Shown: positions 45,566 through 54,152 of the stretch, in pieces
Layout of the letters: each line of letters begins with the position of its first letter
Position numbering within the stretch: position 1 is the first letter of the stretch
Notes under the pieces: generated by a model
What the model saw: the letters and a program-made list of their open reading frames with translations, nothing else
Databases searched by the model: none
Told to the model about the DNA's origin: nothing
DNA from: Streptomyces sp. NBC_00536
GTDB lineage: Bacteria > Actinomycetota > Actinomycetes > Streptomycetales > Streptomycetaceae
Assembly: GCF_036346295.1 (NCBI RefSeq)
Contig: NZ_CP107819.1
Span: 1,674,001 to 1,738,000 of the forward strand
DNA: 64,000 bases
Reading direction: 5' to 3'
Translations under genes and position numbers: made by a program

Positions 45566-46405
45566 GTGGCAGAAGGACGTGCTCGCAGGATTGCCACCGC
45601 CGAGGTGGTTCGGACCGAGCGACTGGGCGCCCACATGGTGCGCGTCATCCTCGGCGGAGAAGGCCTTGCCGCGCGGTTCACGGTCGGGGACTTCACCGAC
45701 CACTACGTGAAACTGCTCTTCGCCCCCGAGGGCGTCACCTACGCCGAACCCTGGGACCTGGAGGGCATCAGAGCCACCCACCCCCGCGACCAGTGGCCCC
45801 GGCAGCGCGCCTACACGGTGCGCGCCTGGGACCCGGCGCACCACGAGCTGACCATCGACTTCGTCGTCCACGGCGACGAGGGCCTGGCCGGCCCGTGGGC
45901 GGCGCGGGTCCAGCCCGGCGAAACGGTCCGCTTCCTGGGCCCCGGCGGCGCCTACGGCCCCGACCCGACGGCCGACTGGCACCTGCTGGCCGGTGACGAG
46001 GCCGCCCTTCCCGCGATCGGCGCCACGATGGAGCACATGCCGGTGGGCGCCGAGGTGATCGCGCTGGTGGAGGTCTCCGGCCCGGACGACGAGCAAAAGA
46101 TCGCCACCCCGTGCGGGATCACCCCGATCTGGATCCACCGGGGCGAGCGCCCGGTGGGCGAGGCCCTGGTCGAGGCCGTCACCTCCCTGCAGTTCCCGGC
46201 GGGCCGGGTCCAGGCCTTCGTGCACGGCGAGGCGGGCTTCGTCAAGGAACTCCGCCGCCACCTGCGCACCGAGCGCGGCATCCCGGCCAAGCAGCTCTCG
46301 ATCTCGGGCTACTGGCGCCTGGGCGAGACCGACGAGGGCTGGCGCGCGATCAAGCGCGACTGGAACGCCCAGGTCGAAGCCGAGCAGGAGCCCGTGCGCG
46401 CCTGA
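45566..46405 (+). CDS. Siderophore-interacting protein (ferric-siderophore reductase)
   Basis: A 279-residue SIP-family flavoprotein. The FAD-binding barrel ends with the conserved RAYTVRAWDP motif, preceded by RIATAEVVRTERLGAHMVRVILGG. The NAD(P)H-binding domain carries LAGDEAALPAIGATMEHMP and the C-terminal SISGYWRLGETDEGW that marks the family. It reduces ferric siderophore in the cytoplasm to release iron. GTG start after GGGGAG. An iron box lies just upstream, fitting control by DmdR, and a strong hairpin follows at 46456-46488. No siderophore transporter lies beside it. Confidence 0.92.
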   Translation: MAEGRARRIATAEVVRTERLGAHMVRVILGGEGLAARFTVGDFTDHYVKLLFAPEGVTYAEPWDLEGIRATHPRDQWPRQRAYTVRAWDPAHHELTIDFVVHGDEGLAGPWAARVQPGETVRFLGPGGAYGPDPTADWHLLAGDEAALPAIGATMEHMPVGAEVIALVEVSGPDDEQKIATPCGITPIWIHRGERPVGEALVEAVTSLQFPAGRVQAFVHGEAGFVKELRRHLRTERGIPAKQLSISGYWRLGETDEGWRAIKRDWNAQVEAEQEPVRA

Positions 46406-46455
46406 CACCCCACGGGGTACGGGCGCCTGCCCCCCGAGCACGGGCGCCCGGCCCC

Positions 46456-46488
46456 GGTACGGGTCCCCCGCGCGCGGGGGCCCGTACC
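46456..46488 (+). terminator. Hairpin terminator after the SIP gene
   Basis: GGTACGGG-T-CCCCCGC pairs with GCGGGGGCCCGTACC over 15 bp with one bulged T (46456-46488). No T-run is present. Confidence 0.7.
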
Positions 46489-46559
46489 CGCGGGCCCGGG
46501 CACCACGGGGTGTTCACGCGCGGCCGGTGACGGCCGGCGGGCCGCATACGCTGGCCCCG

Positions 46560-47534
46560 ATGAAACGCAGAGCCCAGACCCCCGCCGCCGCCCCGCTGCC
46601 CCAGATCGACGGCATCGACCCGGTCCGGCTCCGGATGCACCGGGACACCCCGTACGCCGACATCGGCACCTTCCTCCAAGCGCACTACGCGGGCACCTCC
46701 GGAGCCGAGCCGATGGCGCGGCTGCTGCGCGCGGGCCGGGTCTTCGGGGCCGACGGGCGGGCCCGCCAGGCGCACGACCCGTACGAGCCGGACGCCTTCC
46801 TGTGGTTCCACCGCGACCTGCCCGCCGAGACCCCGGTGCCCTACGCGCCCCGCGTCCTGTACCGGGACGCGCACCTGCTCGTCGCGGACAAACCGCACTT
46901 CCTGGCCACCACCCCGCGCGGCAGCCACGTCACCCAGACCGCCCTCGCCCTGCTGCGCCACCGCCTGGAGCTGCCCGCGCTCAGCCCGGCGCACCGCCTC
47001 GACCGGCTGACCGCGGGCCTGGTGATGTTCAGCGTCCGCCCCGAGGACCGCGGCGCCTACCAGCTCCTCTTCCAGAACCGGCTGGTGCACAAGGAGTACG
47101 AGGCCGTCGCGCCCCACGATCCGCGGCTCACCCTGCCCCGCACCGTGCGCAGCCGGATCGAGAAGACCCGCGGGGTGATGGCCGCCACCGAGATCCCGGG
47201 CGCCGAGCCCAACGCGGAGAGCCGGGTCGAACTCATCGGCCACCGGGGCGCCCTGGGCCACTACCGGCTGACCCCGCACACCGGCCGCACCCACCAGCTC
47301 CGCGTCCACATGAACAGCCTCGGCGCGCCGATCCTCGGCGACCCGGTCTACCCGGAGGTCGGCGACCCGGCCCCGGACGACTACCGGCGCCCCCTGCAAC
47401 TCCTGGCCCGGGTCCTGTCGTTCACCGACCCGGTCACCGGCCTCGCGCACCGCTTCGAGAGCACCCGCACCCTGGGGGCGTGGACGGACTACGAGGCGTG
47501 GGCGGCCGGGATCCCGCCCGAGCCGGAGGTCTGA
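46560..47534 (+). CDS. RluA-family pseudouridine synthase
   Basis: A 324-residue pseudouridine synthase with an S4-like start (about residues 20-80) and the RluA catalytic signature PAHRLDRLTAG, catalytic Asp148. Further conserved blocks: VLYRDAHLLVADKPHFLATTPRGSHV, KEYEAVAP, and LTPHTGRTHQLRVHMNSLGAPILGDPVYP. The target base in rRNA or tRNA is unknown. ATG 46560 is 12 codons into the open frame. Its last 46 bp overlap the 3' end of the convergent TetR gene, which is unusual in this window. Confidence 0.9.
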   Translation: MKRRAQTPAAAPLPQIDGIDPVRLRMHRDTPYADIGTFLQAHYAGTSGAEPMARLLRAGRVFGADGRARQAHDPYEPDAFLWFHRDLPAETPVPYAPRVLYRDAHLLVADKPHFLATTPRGSHVTQTALALLRHRLELPALSPAHRLDRLTAGLVMFSVRPEDRGAYQLLFQNRLVHKEYEAVAPHDPRLTLPRTVRSRIEKTRGVMAATEIPGAEPNAESRVELIGHRGALGHYRLTPHTGRTHQLRVHMNSLGAPILGDPVYPEVGDPAPDDYRRPLQLLARVLSFTDPVTGLAHRFESTRTLGAWTDYEAWAAGIPPEPEV

Positions 47535-48190
47535 GGGCCGAGCGGCACGCCCGCGATCCGCAGGGCCGCGTCCGCCGTGGCCTTCGCGAAGGCCTCGACG
47601 GGCCGCCCCGGATCCGAGCGGTGCACCAGCGTGACCCCTTCTATGAGGCCGAAGACCAGGTCGTTGCGCAGGGCCAGGCCCGCCGCGTCCCGGCCCAGCG
47701 CGGCGCCCGCGGCCGTGGCCCGCAGCAACGCCCGGTAGGCATCGCGCAGTTCGGTGCGCATCCGGCGGAACCGCTCCAGCCGGTCACTGCCGCCGACCTC
47801 GGGCAGCAGGTAGAGCGCACCCAGGTTGTACGGTCCGCCGCACAGCAGCATGACGTCGGAGCGGCACAGCTCCCACAGCCTGCGCTCCGGGCTCGGGTCG
47901 GCGGCGGCGAGCAGCCGCCGGGCCAGCACCAGGGACGGAGCCACCGTGGACTCCAGGAGTTCGGCGAGGAGTTCTTCCTTGCCGCCGAAATAGTGGTACA
48001 TCGTCGCCTGGCGCATACCGGCCAGTTCGGCCACCGCCCGCGTGGTGGTGGCCGCGTACCCGCGGACCGTGAACAGCTGCGCCGCCGCACCGAGGAGTTC
48101 CTCGCGCGGCGGCCGCCCACTGTCCGGTCTTCGCTGATCGGCACGCGGCCGCCCGACCCGTCTCGCTCCTTCGCCCGCTGCCCCACTCAT
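47489..48190 (-). CDS. TetR-family transcriptional regulator
   Basis: A 233-residue TetR protein. The HTH is at about residues 30-75: REELLGAAAQLFTVRGYAATTTRAVAELAGMRQATMYHYFGGKEELLAELLES. A positively charged Arg/Pro-rich N-terminus (residues 1-28) precedes it. The ligand domain is all-helical with no recognisable family. Its target is unknown; no transporter or enzyme lies divergently except the operon end of the helicase. It overlaps the pseudouridine synthase tail-to-tail by 46 bp. Confidence 0.85.
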   Translation of the reverse strand: MSGAAGEGARRVGRPRADQRRPDSGRPPREELLGAAAQLFTVRGYAATTTRAVAELAGMRQATMYHYFGGKEELLAELLESTVAPSLVLARRLLAAADPSPERRLWELCRSDVMLLCGGPYNLGALYLLPEVGGSDRLERFRRMRTELRDAYRALLRATAAGAALGRDAAGLALRNDLVFGLIEGVTLVHRSDPGRPVEAFAKATADAALRIAGVPLGPQTSGSGGIPAAHAS

Positions 48191-48280
48191 GCGCAGATCG
48201 TCGCACAGCGCACGAGGAAAGGATCATGGCAAGAGATCAGATCAAGCCATGCCCCCTTTAGGAGGAAGCCCCAAAAGCGG

Positions 48281-51121
48281 CTAGCCGACCGAGCTGTAGG
48301 CCACTACACCCCGCAACAGGGCGTCCACGGCCTTACGGGCGTTTCGCGCCACCGTGCTCGTCCCGCCACCGGAGTGCGACGGCGCGGCCGCGGCGACCTG
48401 CCCGAGCACGTCGATGACCTGCTTGCACCAGCGCACGAAGTCACCCGCGGGCATCCCCGCCTCGCGCAGCACCTCGTCGAGGCTCTTGTCCGAAGCCCAC
48501 TGGAACACCGCCCACGCGAAGCCGAGGTCCGGCTCGCGCTGGCCCACGCCCTCCGCCTGGTTGATCCGGTGCTCCTCCTCCAGCGCGTCGAGCCGCCCCC
48601 AGATCCGCACCATCTCCGCGAGCGCGACCGTCGCCGCGCCCGGCGGCACCTTCGGCGCCACCGCATCGTCGGACTGCCGCGCCTCGAACACCAACGCCGA
48701 GACACAGGCCGCCAGTTCGGCAGGGCTCAGACCCTCCCAGATCCCGGCCCGCAGACACTCCGACGCCAGCAGGTCCAGCTCCCCGTACAGCCGGGCCAGA
48801 CGCCTGCCGTGCTCGGTGACCTCGTCCTCGCGCAGGTAGTCCAGCTCGGTCAGCAGCGCGTGGATCCGGTCGAAGGTGCGGGCGATGGTGTTCGTCCGGC
48901 CCTCGATCCGCCGCTCCAGCTGCTGGGTGTCCCGCTTGAGCCGGTGGTAGCGCTCCGCCCACCGCGCGTGGTCCTCGCGCTCGTCGCACCCGTGGCACGG
49001 GTGGGCGCGCAGCGCGGCGCGCAGCCGCGCGATCTCCCGGTCGTCCGCCGCCTCGGCCCGGCCGCGCCGGCCGCGCTCCGGCGTGATGTGCCCGGCCTTG
49101 ACGCGCAGCTGGGAGGCGAGGTCCCGACGGGACTGCGGGGAGCGCGCGTTGAAGGACTTCGGGATCCGCATCCGCTCGATGGGCTCGACCGGCACCGGGA
49201 AGTCGATCGCGGCGAGCCGCTTGACCTGCCGCTCGGCGGTGAGCACCAGCGGGCGCGGGCCCTCGGTGTACTCCTGGCCGCGGTGCCCGTTGGAACGCCC
49301 CGCGGGCACCCCCGGGTCCAGGACCAGCGCGAGCCCGGCGAACTTGCCCGTCGGCACGTGGATGACGTCGCCGGCCTTGAGCTTCTCCAGCGAACCGGCC
49401 GCCTGGGCCCGGCGCTGGGCCGCGCCCTGCTTGGCCAGGTCCGTCTCACGGTCCTTGAGGTCACGGCGCAGCTGCGCGTACTCCTCGAAGTCCCCGAGGT
49501 GGCAGGTCATCCCCTCGGTGTAGCCCGACAGGCCCTCCTCGTTGCGCTGCACCTGCTTGGAGATGCCGACGACCGAGCGGTCCGCCTGGAACTGCGCGAA
49601 GGAGGTCTCCAGCAGCTCGCGCGAGCGGTGCCGCCCGAACATCTGGACCAGGTTCACGGCCATGTTGTACGAGGGCTTGAAGCTGGACCGCAGCGGATAC
49701 GTGCGGGTACCGGCCAGCCCCGCCAGGGCCACCGGGTCCATCGCGCGCTGCCACAGCACCACCGCGTGACCCTCGACGTCGATGCCGCGGCGCCCGGCCC
49801 GGCCGGTGAGCTGCGTGTACTCGCCGGGGGTGATGTCGGCGTGCTGCTCGCCGTTCCACTTGACCAGCTTCTCCAGGATCACCGTGCGCGCGGGCATGTT
49901 GATGCCCAGCGCCAGGGTCTCGGTGGCGAAGACGGCCTTGACCAGGCCGCGGACGAACAGCTCCTCCACGACCTCCTTGAAGGTCGGCAGCATTCCGGCG
50001 TGGTGCGCGGCGATGCCCCGCTCCAGGCCTTCCAGCCACTCGAAGTAGCCGAGGACGTGCAGGTCTTCGGAGGGGATCGAGGCGGTCCGCTCCTCGACGA
50101 TCTCCCGGACCCGGGCCCGCTTGGCGTCGTCGTTGAGCCGCAGCCCCGCATACAGGCACTGCTGTACGGCGGCCTCGCAGCCCGCACGGCTGAAGATGAA
50201 GGTGATGGCCGGAAGGAGCCCCTCGTTGTCGAGGCGCTCGATGACCTCGGGGCGGCCCGGGGTCCAGATCCGGTTGCGGGAACGCCGCTCGCGCTCGCGG
50301 TCGGCCTCGCGGACCATCTTGCCGCGCCGCCGGTCCTTGGGGCTGTAGGTGCGGCTGTTCTCCTCCCGCGCCAGGCGCAGCAAGTCGGGGTTGACCTCGC
50401 GGCGCGCGCTGCCGCGGCCGCCGTGGTCGCTCTCCTCTTCGAAGAGGTCGTAGATCCGGCGGCCGGCCATGACGTGCTGCCACAGCGGAACGGGCCGCTC
50501 CTCGGAGACGATCACCTCGGTGTCGCCGCGCACGGTGTCCAGCCAGTCGCCGAACTCCTCCGCGTTGGACACGGTCGCCGAGAGCGAGACGAGGGTGACC
50601 GACTCGGGGAGGTGGATGATCACTTCCTCCCAGACGGCTCCGCGGAACCGGTCGGAAAGGTAGTGCACCTCGTCCATGACGACGTAGCCGAGACCGGTCA
50701 GCGCGGGGGACTTCGCATACAGCATGTTGCGCAGCACCTCGGTGGTCATCACGACCACCGGCGCATCGGCATTGACACTGTTGTCACCGGTCAGCAGGCC
50801 CACCTTGGCCGCGCCGTAGCGCTTGACGAGGTCGGCGTACTTCTGGTTCGACAGGGCCTTGATCGGCGTGGTGTAGAAGCACTTCTTGCCCTGGAGCAGC
50901 GCCAGGTGGACGGCGAACTCGCCGACGATGGTCTTGCCCGACCCGGTCGGGGCGGCCACGAGCACGCCCTTTCCGGCCTCCAGGGCCTTGCACGCCTCGA
51001 TCTGGAAGGGATCCAGACCGAACTCGTACATCTCCCGGAAGGGGTGCAGGGCCGTGGCTTCTTCGGCGGCGCGGCGGCGGAACGCGGCGTACGCGTCGGC
51101 GGGTGAGAGTTCCTCGGTCAT
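48281..51121 (-). CDS. Ski2-like DEAD/DEAH-box RNA helicase (HelY-like)
   Basis: A 946-residue superfamily 2 helicase. Walker A APTGSGKT at 57-64, DEVH at 150-153, motif III SLSATVSNAEEF, motif IV-VI FIFSRAGCEAAVQQCL, VFATETLALGINMPARTVILE and YTQLTGRAGRRGIDVEG. The C-terminal DSHCT domain with LRREDEV... region and the beta-barrel arch insert (about residues 570-720) resemble mycobacterial HelY and eukaryotic Ski2/Mtr4 RNA-exosome helicases. ATG 51121 is chosen; the frame opens 12 codons earlier without homology. It is the last gene of the pafBC-tatAC-lipid kinase operon. Confidence 0.92.
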   Translation of the reverse strand: MTEELSPADAYAAFRRRAAEEATALHPFREMYEFGLDPFQIEACKALEAGKGVLVAAPTGSGKTIVGEFAVHLALLQGKKCFYTTPIKALSNQKYADLVKRYGAAKVGLLTGDNSVNADAPVVVMTTEVLRNMLYAKSPALTGLGYVVMDEVHYLSDRFRGAVWEEVIIHLPESVTLVSLSATVSNAEEFGDWLDTVRGDTEVIVSEERPVPLWQHVMAGRRIYDLFEEESDHGGRGSARREVNPDLLRLAREENSRTYSPKDRRRGKMVREADRERERRSRNRIWTPGRPEVIERLDNEGLLPAITFIFSRAGCEAAVQQCLYAGLRLNDDAKRARVREIVEERTASIPSEDLHVLGYFEWLEGLERGIAAHHAGMLPTFKEVVEELFVRGLVKAVFATETLALGINMPARTVILEKLVKWNGEQHADITPGEYTQLTGRAGRRGIDVEGHAVVLWQRAMDPVALAGLAGTRTYPLRSSFKPSYNMAVNLVQMFGRHRSRELLETSFAQFQADRSVVGISKQVQRNEEGLSGYTEGMTCHLGDFEEYAQLRRDLKDRETDLAKQGAAQRRAQAAGSLEKLKAGDVIHVPTGKFAGLALVLDPGVPAGRSNGHRGQEYTEGPRPLVLTAERQVKRLAAIDFPVPVEPIERMRIPKSFNARSPQSRRDLASQLRVKAGHITPERGRRGRAEAADDREIARLRAALRAHPCHGCDEREDHARWAERYHRLKRDTQQLERRIEGRTNTIARTFDRIHALLTELDYLREDEVTEHGRRLARLYGELDLLASECLRAGIWEGLSPAELAACVSALVFEARQSDDAVAPKVPPGAATVALAEMVRIWGRLDALEEEHRINQAEGVGQREPDLGFAWAVFQWASDKSLDEVLREAGMPAGDFVRWCKQVIDVLGQVAAAAPSHSGGGTSTVARNARKAVDALLRGVVAYSSVG

Positions 51122-51166
51122 CTTGTCATCGAGCCTACCCGCCCCCTCTGACAACAAGCGCGATCT

Positions 51167-52051
51167 TTATGACAGGAGCCGCACCGCAGCGGGCACGCAC
51201 TCCGCGGTCACGGGCAGCGGCCCCACCGGCTCCCCGTCCGCGTAGGCGGTGATCCCCGCGGACTCCACGGTCACCTTCGCGGCCCGGTGGACGCTCACCT
51301 TCGGGTGACCGGTGTGCGTTCCCTTGTAGACCCTCGGGAAGACCTTCAGCAGGGTGGACCGGGAGCAGTCGCCGACCACGGTGACGTCGAAGAGCCCGTC
51401 GTCGGGCCGCGCGTCCGGGCAGATCCGCATCCCGCCGCCGTACGAGGACCCGTTGCCGACGGCCACCAGCGTGGCCTCGGTCTCGATGACCGGGCCGTCG
51501 TCCAGGGTGATCCGGTAGGGGAAGGGCCGGAAGGCCGCCAGCTCGGCGAGCATCGCCAGGTCGTACTTGAAGCGCCCCACCGGCCAGCGCATCCGGTTGC
51601 CCCGGTCGTTGACCCGCGAGTCGAAGCCGGAGCACAGCACCGTCCCGTACCAGCGCCCGGCCACCCGCCCCAGGTCGATCTCCCGGAACCGGCCCTCCTT
51701 GAGGACCCGCGCCGCCAGCCGGCCGGCCTCGGCGGGCGCCCGTACGGGCAGCCCCGTCGCCCGCGCGAAATCGTTGCCGGTGCCCACCGCGACCACCCCG
51801 AGGGGCACCAGCGTGCCCGCCACGGCCTGCAGGGCCAGCGAGACCATCCCGTCCCCGCCGACCGCGATCACCGCACCGGTCCCCTCGCGGACGGCCGCGC
51901 GCAGCCGGACCAGGGCGTCCGCGGCATCGGTGCCGACGACCGTCCGCACCGAGAAACCTGCCTCCCGGAGCGCGGAAGCGGCCGGCTGCGCGGCGTGCGC
52001 GCCCCGGCCGCGTCCGGCGGTGGGATTGACGAAGAGGGTGATCTCTGCCAT
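51167..52051 (-). CDS. Diacylglycerol kinase-family lipid kinase
   Basis: A 294-residue DAGK catalytic-domain protein (YegS/DgkB type). The nucleotide site is NPTAGRGRG near residue 9, with the conserved GGDGMVSLALQAVAG and GTGNDFARATGLP that bind ATP. The C-terminal beta-sandwich has PDDGLFDVTVVGDCSRSTLLKVFPRVYKG. It phosphorylates diacylglycerol or a similar lipid at the membrane. The start ATG 52051 is 20 bp after tatC, in the same operon, so production is tied to the Tat genes; why is unclear. Confidence 0.9.
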   Translation of the reverse strand: MAEITLFVNPTAGRGRGAHAAQPAASALREAGFSVRTVVGTDAADALVRLRAAVREGTGAVIAVGGDGMVSLALQAVAGTLVPLGVVAVGTGNDFARATGLPVRAPAEAGRLAARVLKEGRFREIDLGRVAGRWYGTVLCSGFDSRVNDRGNRMRWPVGRFKYDLAMLAELAAFRPFPYRITLDDGPVIETEATLVAVGNGSSYGGGMRICPDARPDDGLFDVTVVGDCSRSTLLKVFPRVYKGTHTGHPKVSVHRAAKVTVESAGITAYADGEPVGPLPVTAECVPAAVRLLS

Positions 52052-52071
52052 CACCCCGCGGAATCTACCCG

Positions 52072-53028
52072 TCAGGTGGCGTCGTCGTAACCGTTGATCC
52101 GCTGGCGTCCGCCGTCGTCCTGGCCGGGCAGTGCGGCGGGCGGTGCGACCTGCTCGATCTCGCCGACGGGCGCCGGGGTCAGGTCCAGCCGCGAGGCCTC
52201 GTCGTCGTCGAGGTCCGCGTCGGGGTTCCTGCGCTTGCGCCTGCGGTCGTTCAGCATGCAGATGCCCAGCGCGATGAAGTAGAGGCCGATGATCGGCGAG
52301 GCGAGCGACATCATCGTGAGCGGATCGCCGGTGGGCGTCGCGAACGCCGCGAAGATCGTGATGCCGAGGACCATGATCCGCCACCAGCTCGCCAGCCGCT
52401 TCGCGGTGAGCACCCCGGTGACGTTCAGCAGGATCAGCAGCAGCGGCAGCTCGAAGGCCAGACCGAAGACGACGACCATGCGCGTGACCAGGTCGAGGTA
52501 GTCGTCGACGGGCAGCAGGTTGCGCGCGTTGTCGGGCGTGAACTCCAGCAGGATCTGCGCGGTCTGCGGCAGGATCTTGTACGCGAGCACCGCGCCGGTG
52601 CCGAAGAGCGGCGCGCCGACCGCCACGAACCCGATCGCGTACCGCTTCTCGTGGTTGTGCAGGCCCGGAGCCACGAAGGCCCAGAGCTGGTAGAGCCAGA
52701 CCGGGGCGGAGAGCACCACGCCCGCGGTGAGGGAGACCTTCAAGGCGATCGAGAACGGCGCGATGAGACCGTTCACGGTCATGTCGGCGCAGGGCCGGCC
52801 GTTTCGCTGCGAGACCACCCCGTTGGTACAGCCCACAGAATCCAGCATCGGCTTCAGCATGAAGTCGATCAGATGCTTGTAGTAGAAGGCCGCCACAATG
52901 GTGATCACGAGGATCGCCACGACCGCCTTCAGCAGGCGGTTTCTCAGCTCACGCAGGTGCTCGATGAGAGGCATCCGCCCTTCGGCGTCCTTCTCCCTCT
53001 TCTCCTGCTTTCGGGCAGACTTGAGCAA
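52072..53028 (-). CDS. tatC: Sec-independent protein translocase TatC
   Basis: A 318-residue TatC. The N-terminal cytoplasmic MPLIEHLRELRNRLLKAV is the diagnostic region that recognises twin-arginine signals, followed by six membrane helices. Conserved: GLIAPFSIALKVSLTAGVVLSAPVWLYQLWAFVAPGL, and FAFELPLLLILLNVTGVL. A 70-residue charged C-terminal tail extends beyond the last helix. TTG start at 53028 with AAGGGA 6-7 bases upstream; the first methionine is residue 19. It works with TatA, encoded 47 bp upstream, exporting folded proteins such as the GHL10 protein of this window. Confidence 0.95.
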   Translation of the reverse strand: MLKSARKQEKREKDAEGRMPLIEHLRELRNRLLKAVVAILVITIVAAFYYKHLIDFMLKPMLDSVGCTNGVVSQRNGRPCADMTVNGLIAPFSIALKVSLTAGVVLSAPVWLYQLWAFVAPGLHNHEKRYAIGFVAVGAPLFGTGAVLAYKILPQTAQILLEFTPDNARNLLPVDDYLDLVTRMVVVFGLAFELPLLLILLNVTGVLTAKRLASWWRIMVLGITIFAAFATPTGDPLTMMSLASPIIGLYFIALGICMLNDRRRKRRNPDADLDDDEASRLDLTPAPVGEIEQVAPPAALPGQDDGGRQRINGYDDAT

Positions 53029-53075
53029 CCCAGGTCCCTTGGCTCGTTGCAGATGACTGACGCGACCCGTGGGGG

Positions 53076-53378
53076 TCAGGCCTGGGTGGAGCGGTTCGGC
53101 TCGCTGACCGGACGGGCGCTGGTGACGTCACCGGGCGCGGCCTGGATGGTGCGCGGAGCCGTCTGCGGGGCCTGGTCGGCGGGGGCCGCGGGCGCGGCGG
53201 CGGCAGCCGCGGCGGCGTCCTCGGCCTCGCCCTCCTTCTTCATCGCCTTGGCCTCGCTCTTGAGGATGCGGGCGGACTTGCCCAGCGAGCGGGCCATGTC
53301 CGGCAGCTTCTTCGCACCGAACAGCAGGAAGATCACGGCGATGATCAGGAGGATCTCAAGAGGCTTCAGATTGCCCAT
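53076..53378 (-). CDS. tatA: Sec-independent protein translocase TatA
   Basis: A 100-residue TatA/Tat[50 protein letters not shown] gives the single membrane helix, the FGAKKLP turn and the amphipathic helix. A low-complexity Ala-rich stretch and Pro/Thr tail (residues 45-100) follow, longer than in E. coli. ATG 53378 is used. It lies 145 bp downstream of a small membrane-protein gene in a mostly continuous leftward operon with tatC. A TAACCCC/GGGGTTA palindrome is found in that gap. Confidence 0.95.
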   Translation of the reverse strand: MGNLKPLEILLIIAVIFLLFGAKKLPDMARSLGKSARILKSEAKAMKKEGEAEDAAAAAAAAPAAPADQAPQTAPRTIQAAPGDVTSARPVSEPNRSTQA

Positions 53379-53467
53379 AACGTCTGACTTCCTTCTCACC
53401 GAATCGGCTGGTCGTAAGGAGGCGGCGGTCCGGGACAGGAATCCGGAAACCGCTCTGACAAGGATCG

Positions 53468-53483
53468 TAACCCCCAGGGGTTA
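53468..53483 (-). promoter_or_regulatory. Inverted repeat upstream of tatA
   Basis: TAACCCC-CA-GGGGTTA is a perfect 7-bp inverted repeat in the gap between the small membrane-protein gene and tatA. It may be an operator or an internal terminator. Confidence 0.35.
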
Positions 53484-53523
53484 ACGCCCGGCAATCCCCC
53501 GGGGCCCCTGTGATTACGCGCGT

Positions 53524-53721
53524 CTAGGGCACGGACCGGCCCGCACGGGCCAGATCGGTGCTCGCGCGCTCCAGTTCGCCCGATGCGTCCGCGATCCTCC
53601 GGCTGGCCTCGGCGACCTGCCCCGAGAGCCTGCGGACCTCGGCGAACACCCGCACGGCGAGCACGGCGAGGACGGCGACCCCGAGGAAACCCAGGGCAAT
53701 TGCGAGCATCGGCCACAGCAT
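53524..53721 (-). CDS. Small single-helix membrane protein
   Basis: A 65-residue protein with one membrane helix (LAIALGFLGVAVLAVLAVRVFAEV) and a charged coiled-coil-like tail (RRLSGQVAEASRRIADASGELERASTDLARAG). It is between pafC's downstream zinc-ribbon gene and tatA, all on the same strand. Not recognised; its place and topology suggest a small accessory protein. ATG 53721 gives the usual start in Streptomyces; the longer frame upstream lacks a signal. Confidence 0.7.
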   Translation of the reverse strand: MLWPMLAIALGFLGVAVLAVLAVRVFAEVRRLSGQVAEASRRIADASGELERASTDLARAGRSVP

Positions 53722-53850
53722 GGGGCCGAGCCTAGCGCGTACCCCGCCCACGGACTCCGGCAGGGCGCGGCGCCCGGCCACGAGCGACACGCCGTCCACC
53801 GGCCGTCGAGCGGAGCCCCGGCCCCCGCCCCGGTACGCCCCGCCCCCGCG

Positions 53851-54123
53851 CTACACGCTGCGCAGGGTGCTCACGCCACCACCGGTCAGCAGCTCGATGA
53901 TCCGCTCACCGGCGTGCTTGCGCACCGCCGCCCCGCAGTCGGGGCAGGTGAAGGAGTAGAAGGTGGTGCGACGGCTGGCGCCGATGGCCAGGCGCAGCGC
54001 GCCCGCCGTCAGCTCGAAGCGGCCCCGGCACTCGGGACAGGCCGCCTTGAAGCTGACCGGACCGTCGGCGGACGCCGTCGGCGCGGCGGGCACGGCGGTG
54101 CCGGGCGTGGAGGTGACTGACAT
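53851..54123 (-). CDS. Small zinc-ribbon protein downstream of pafC
   Basis: A 90-residue protein with two paired cysteines, CPEC and CPDC, 30 residues apart (about residues 29-63), a zinc-ribbon fold reminiscent of FmdB-like putative regulatory proteins. The N-terminus is Thr/Ala-rich and disordered. No named family is certain. It follows pafC by 29 bp and precedes the tat genes, so it belongs to the pafBC operon. Function unknown; a nucleic-acid or protein-binding role is inferred only from the zinc ribbon. Confidence 0.75.
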   Translation of the reverse strand: MSVTSTPGTAVPAAPTASADGPVSFKAACPECRGRFELTAGALRLAIGASRRTTFYSFTCPDCGAAVRKHAGERIIELLTGGGVSTLRSV

Positions 54124-54152
54124 CGTGCGGCGATCCCCCTCGGTCGCGGTCC

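Noticed and set aside
46802..51106. Plus-strand open frame of more than 1,400 codons opposite the helicase and other genes
   Set aside because: It is antisense to a well-supported helicase and TetR gene, with Arg/Pro/Gly-rich sequence and no recognisable domain. Long antisense frames are expected from third-position GC.
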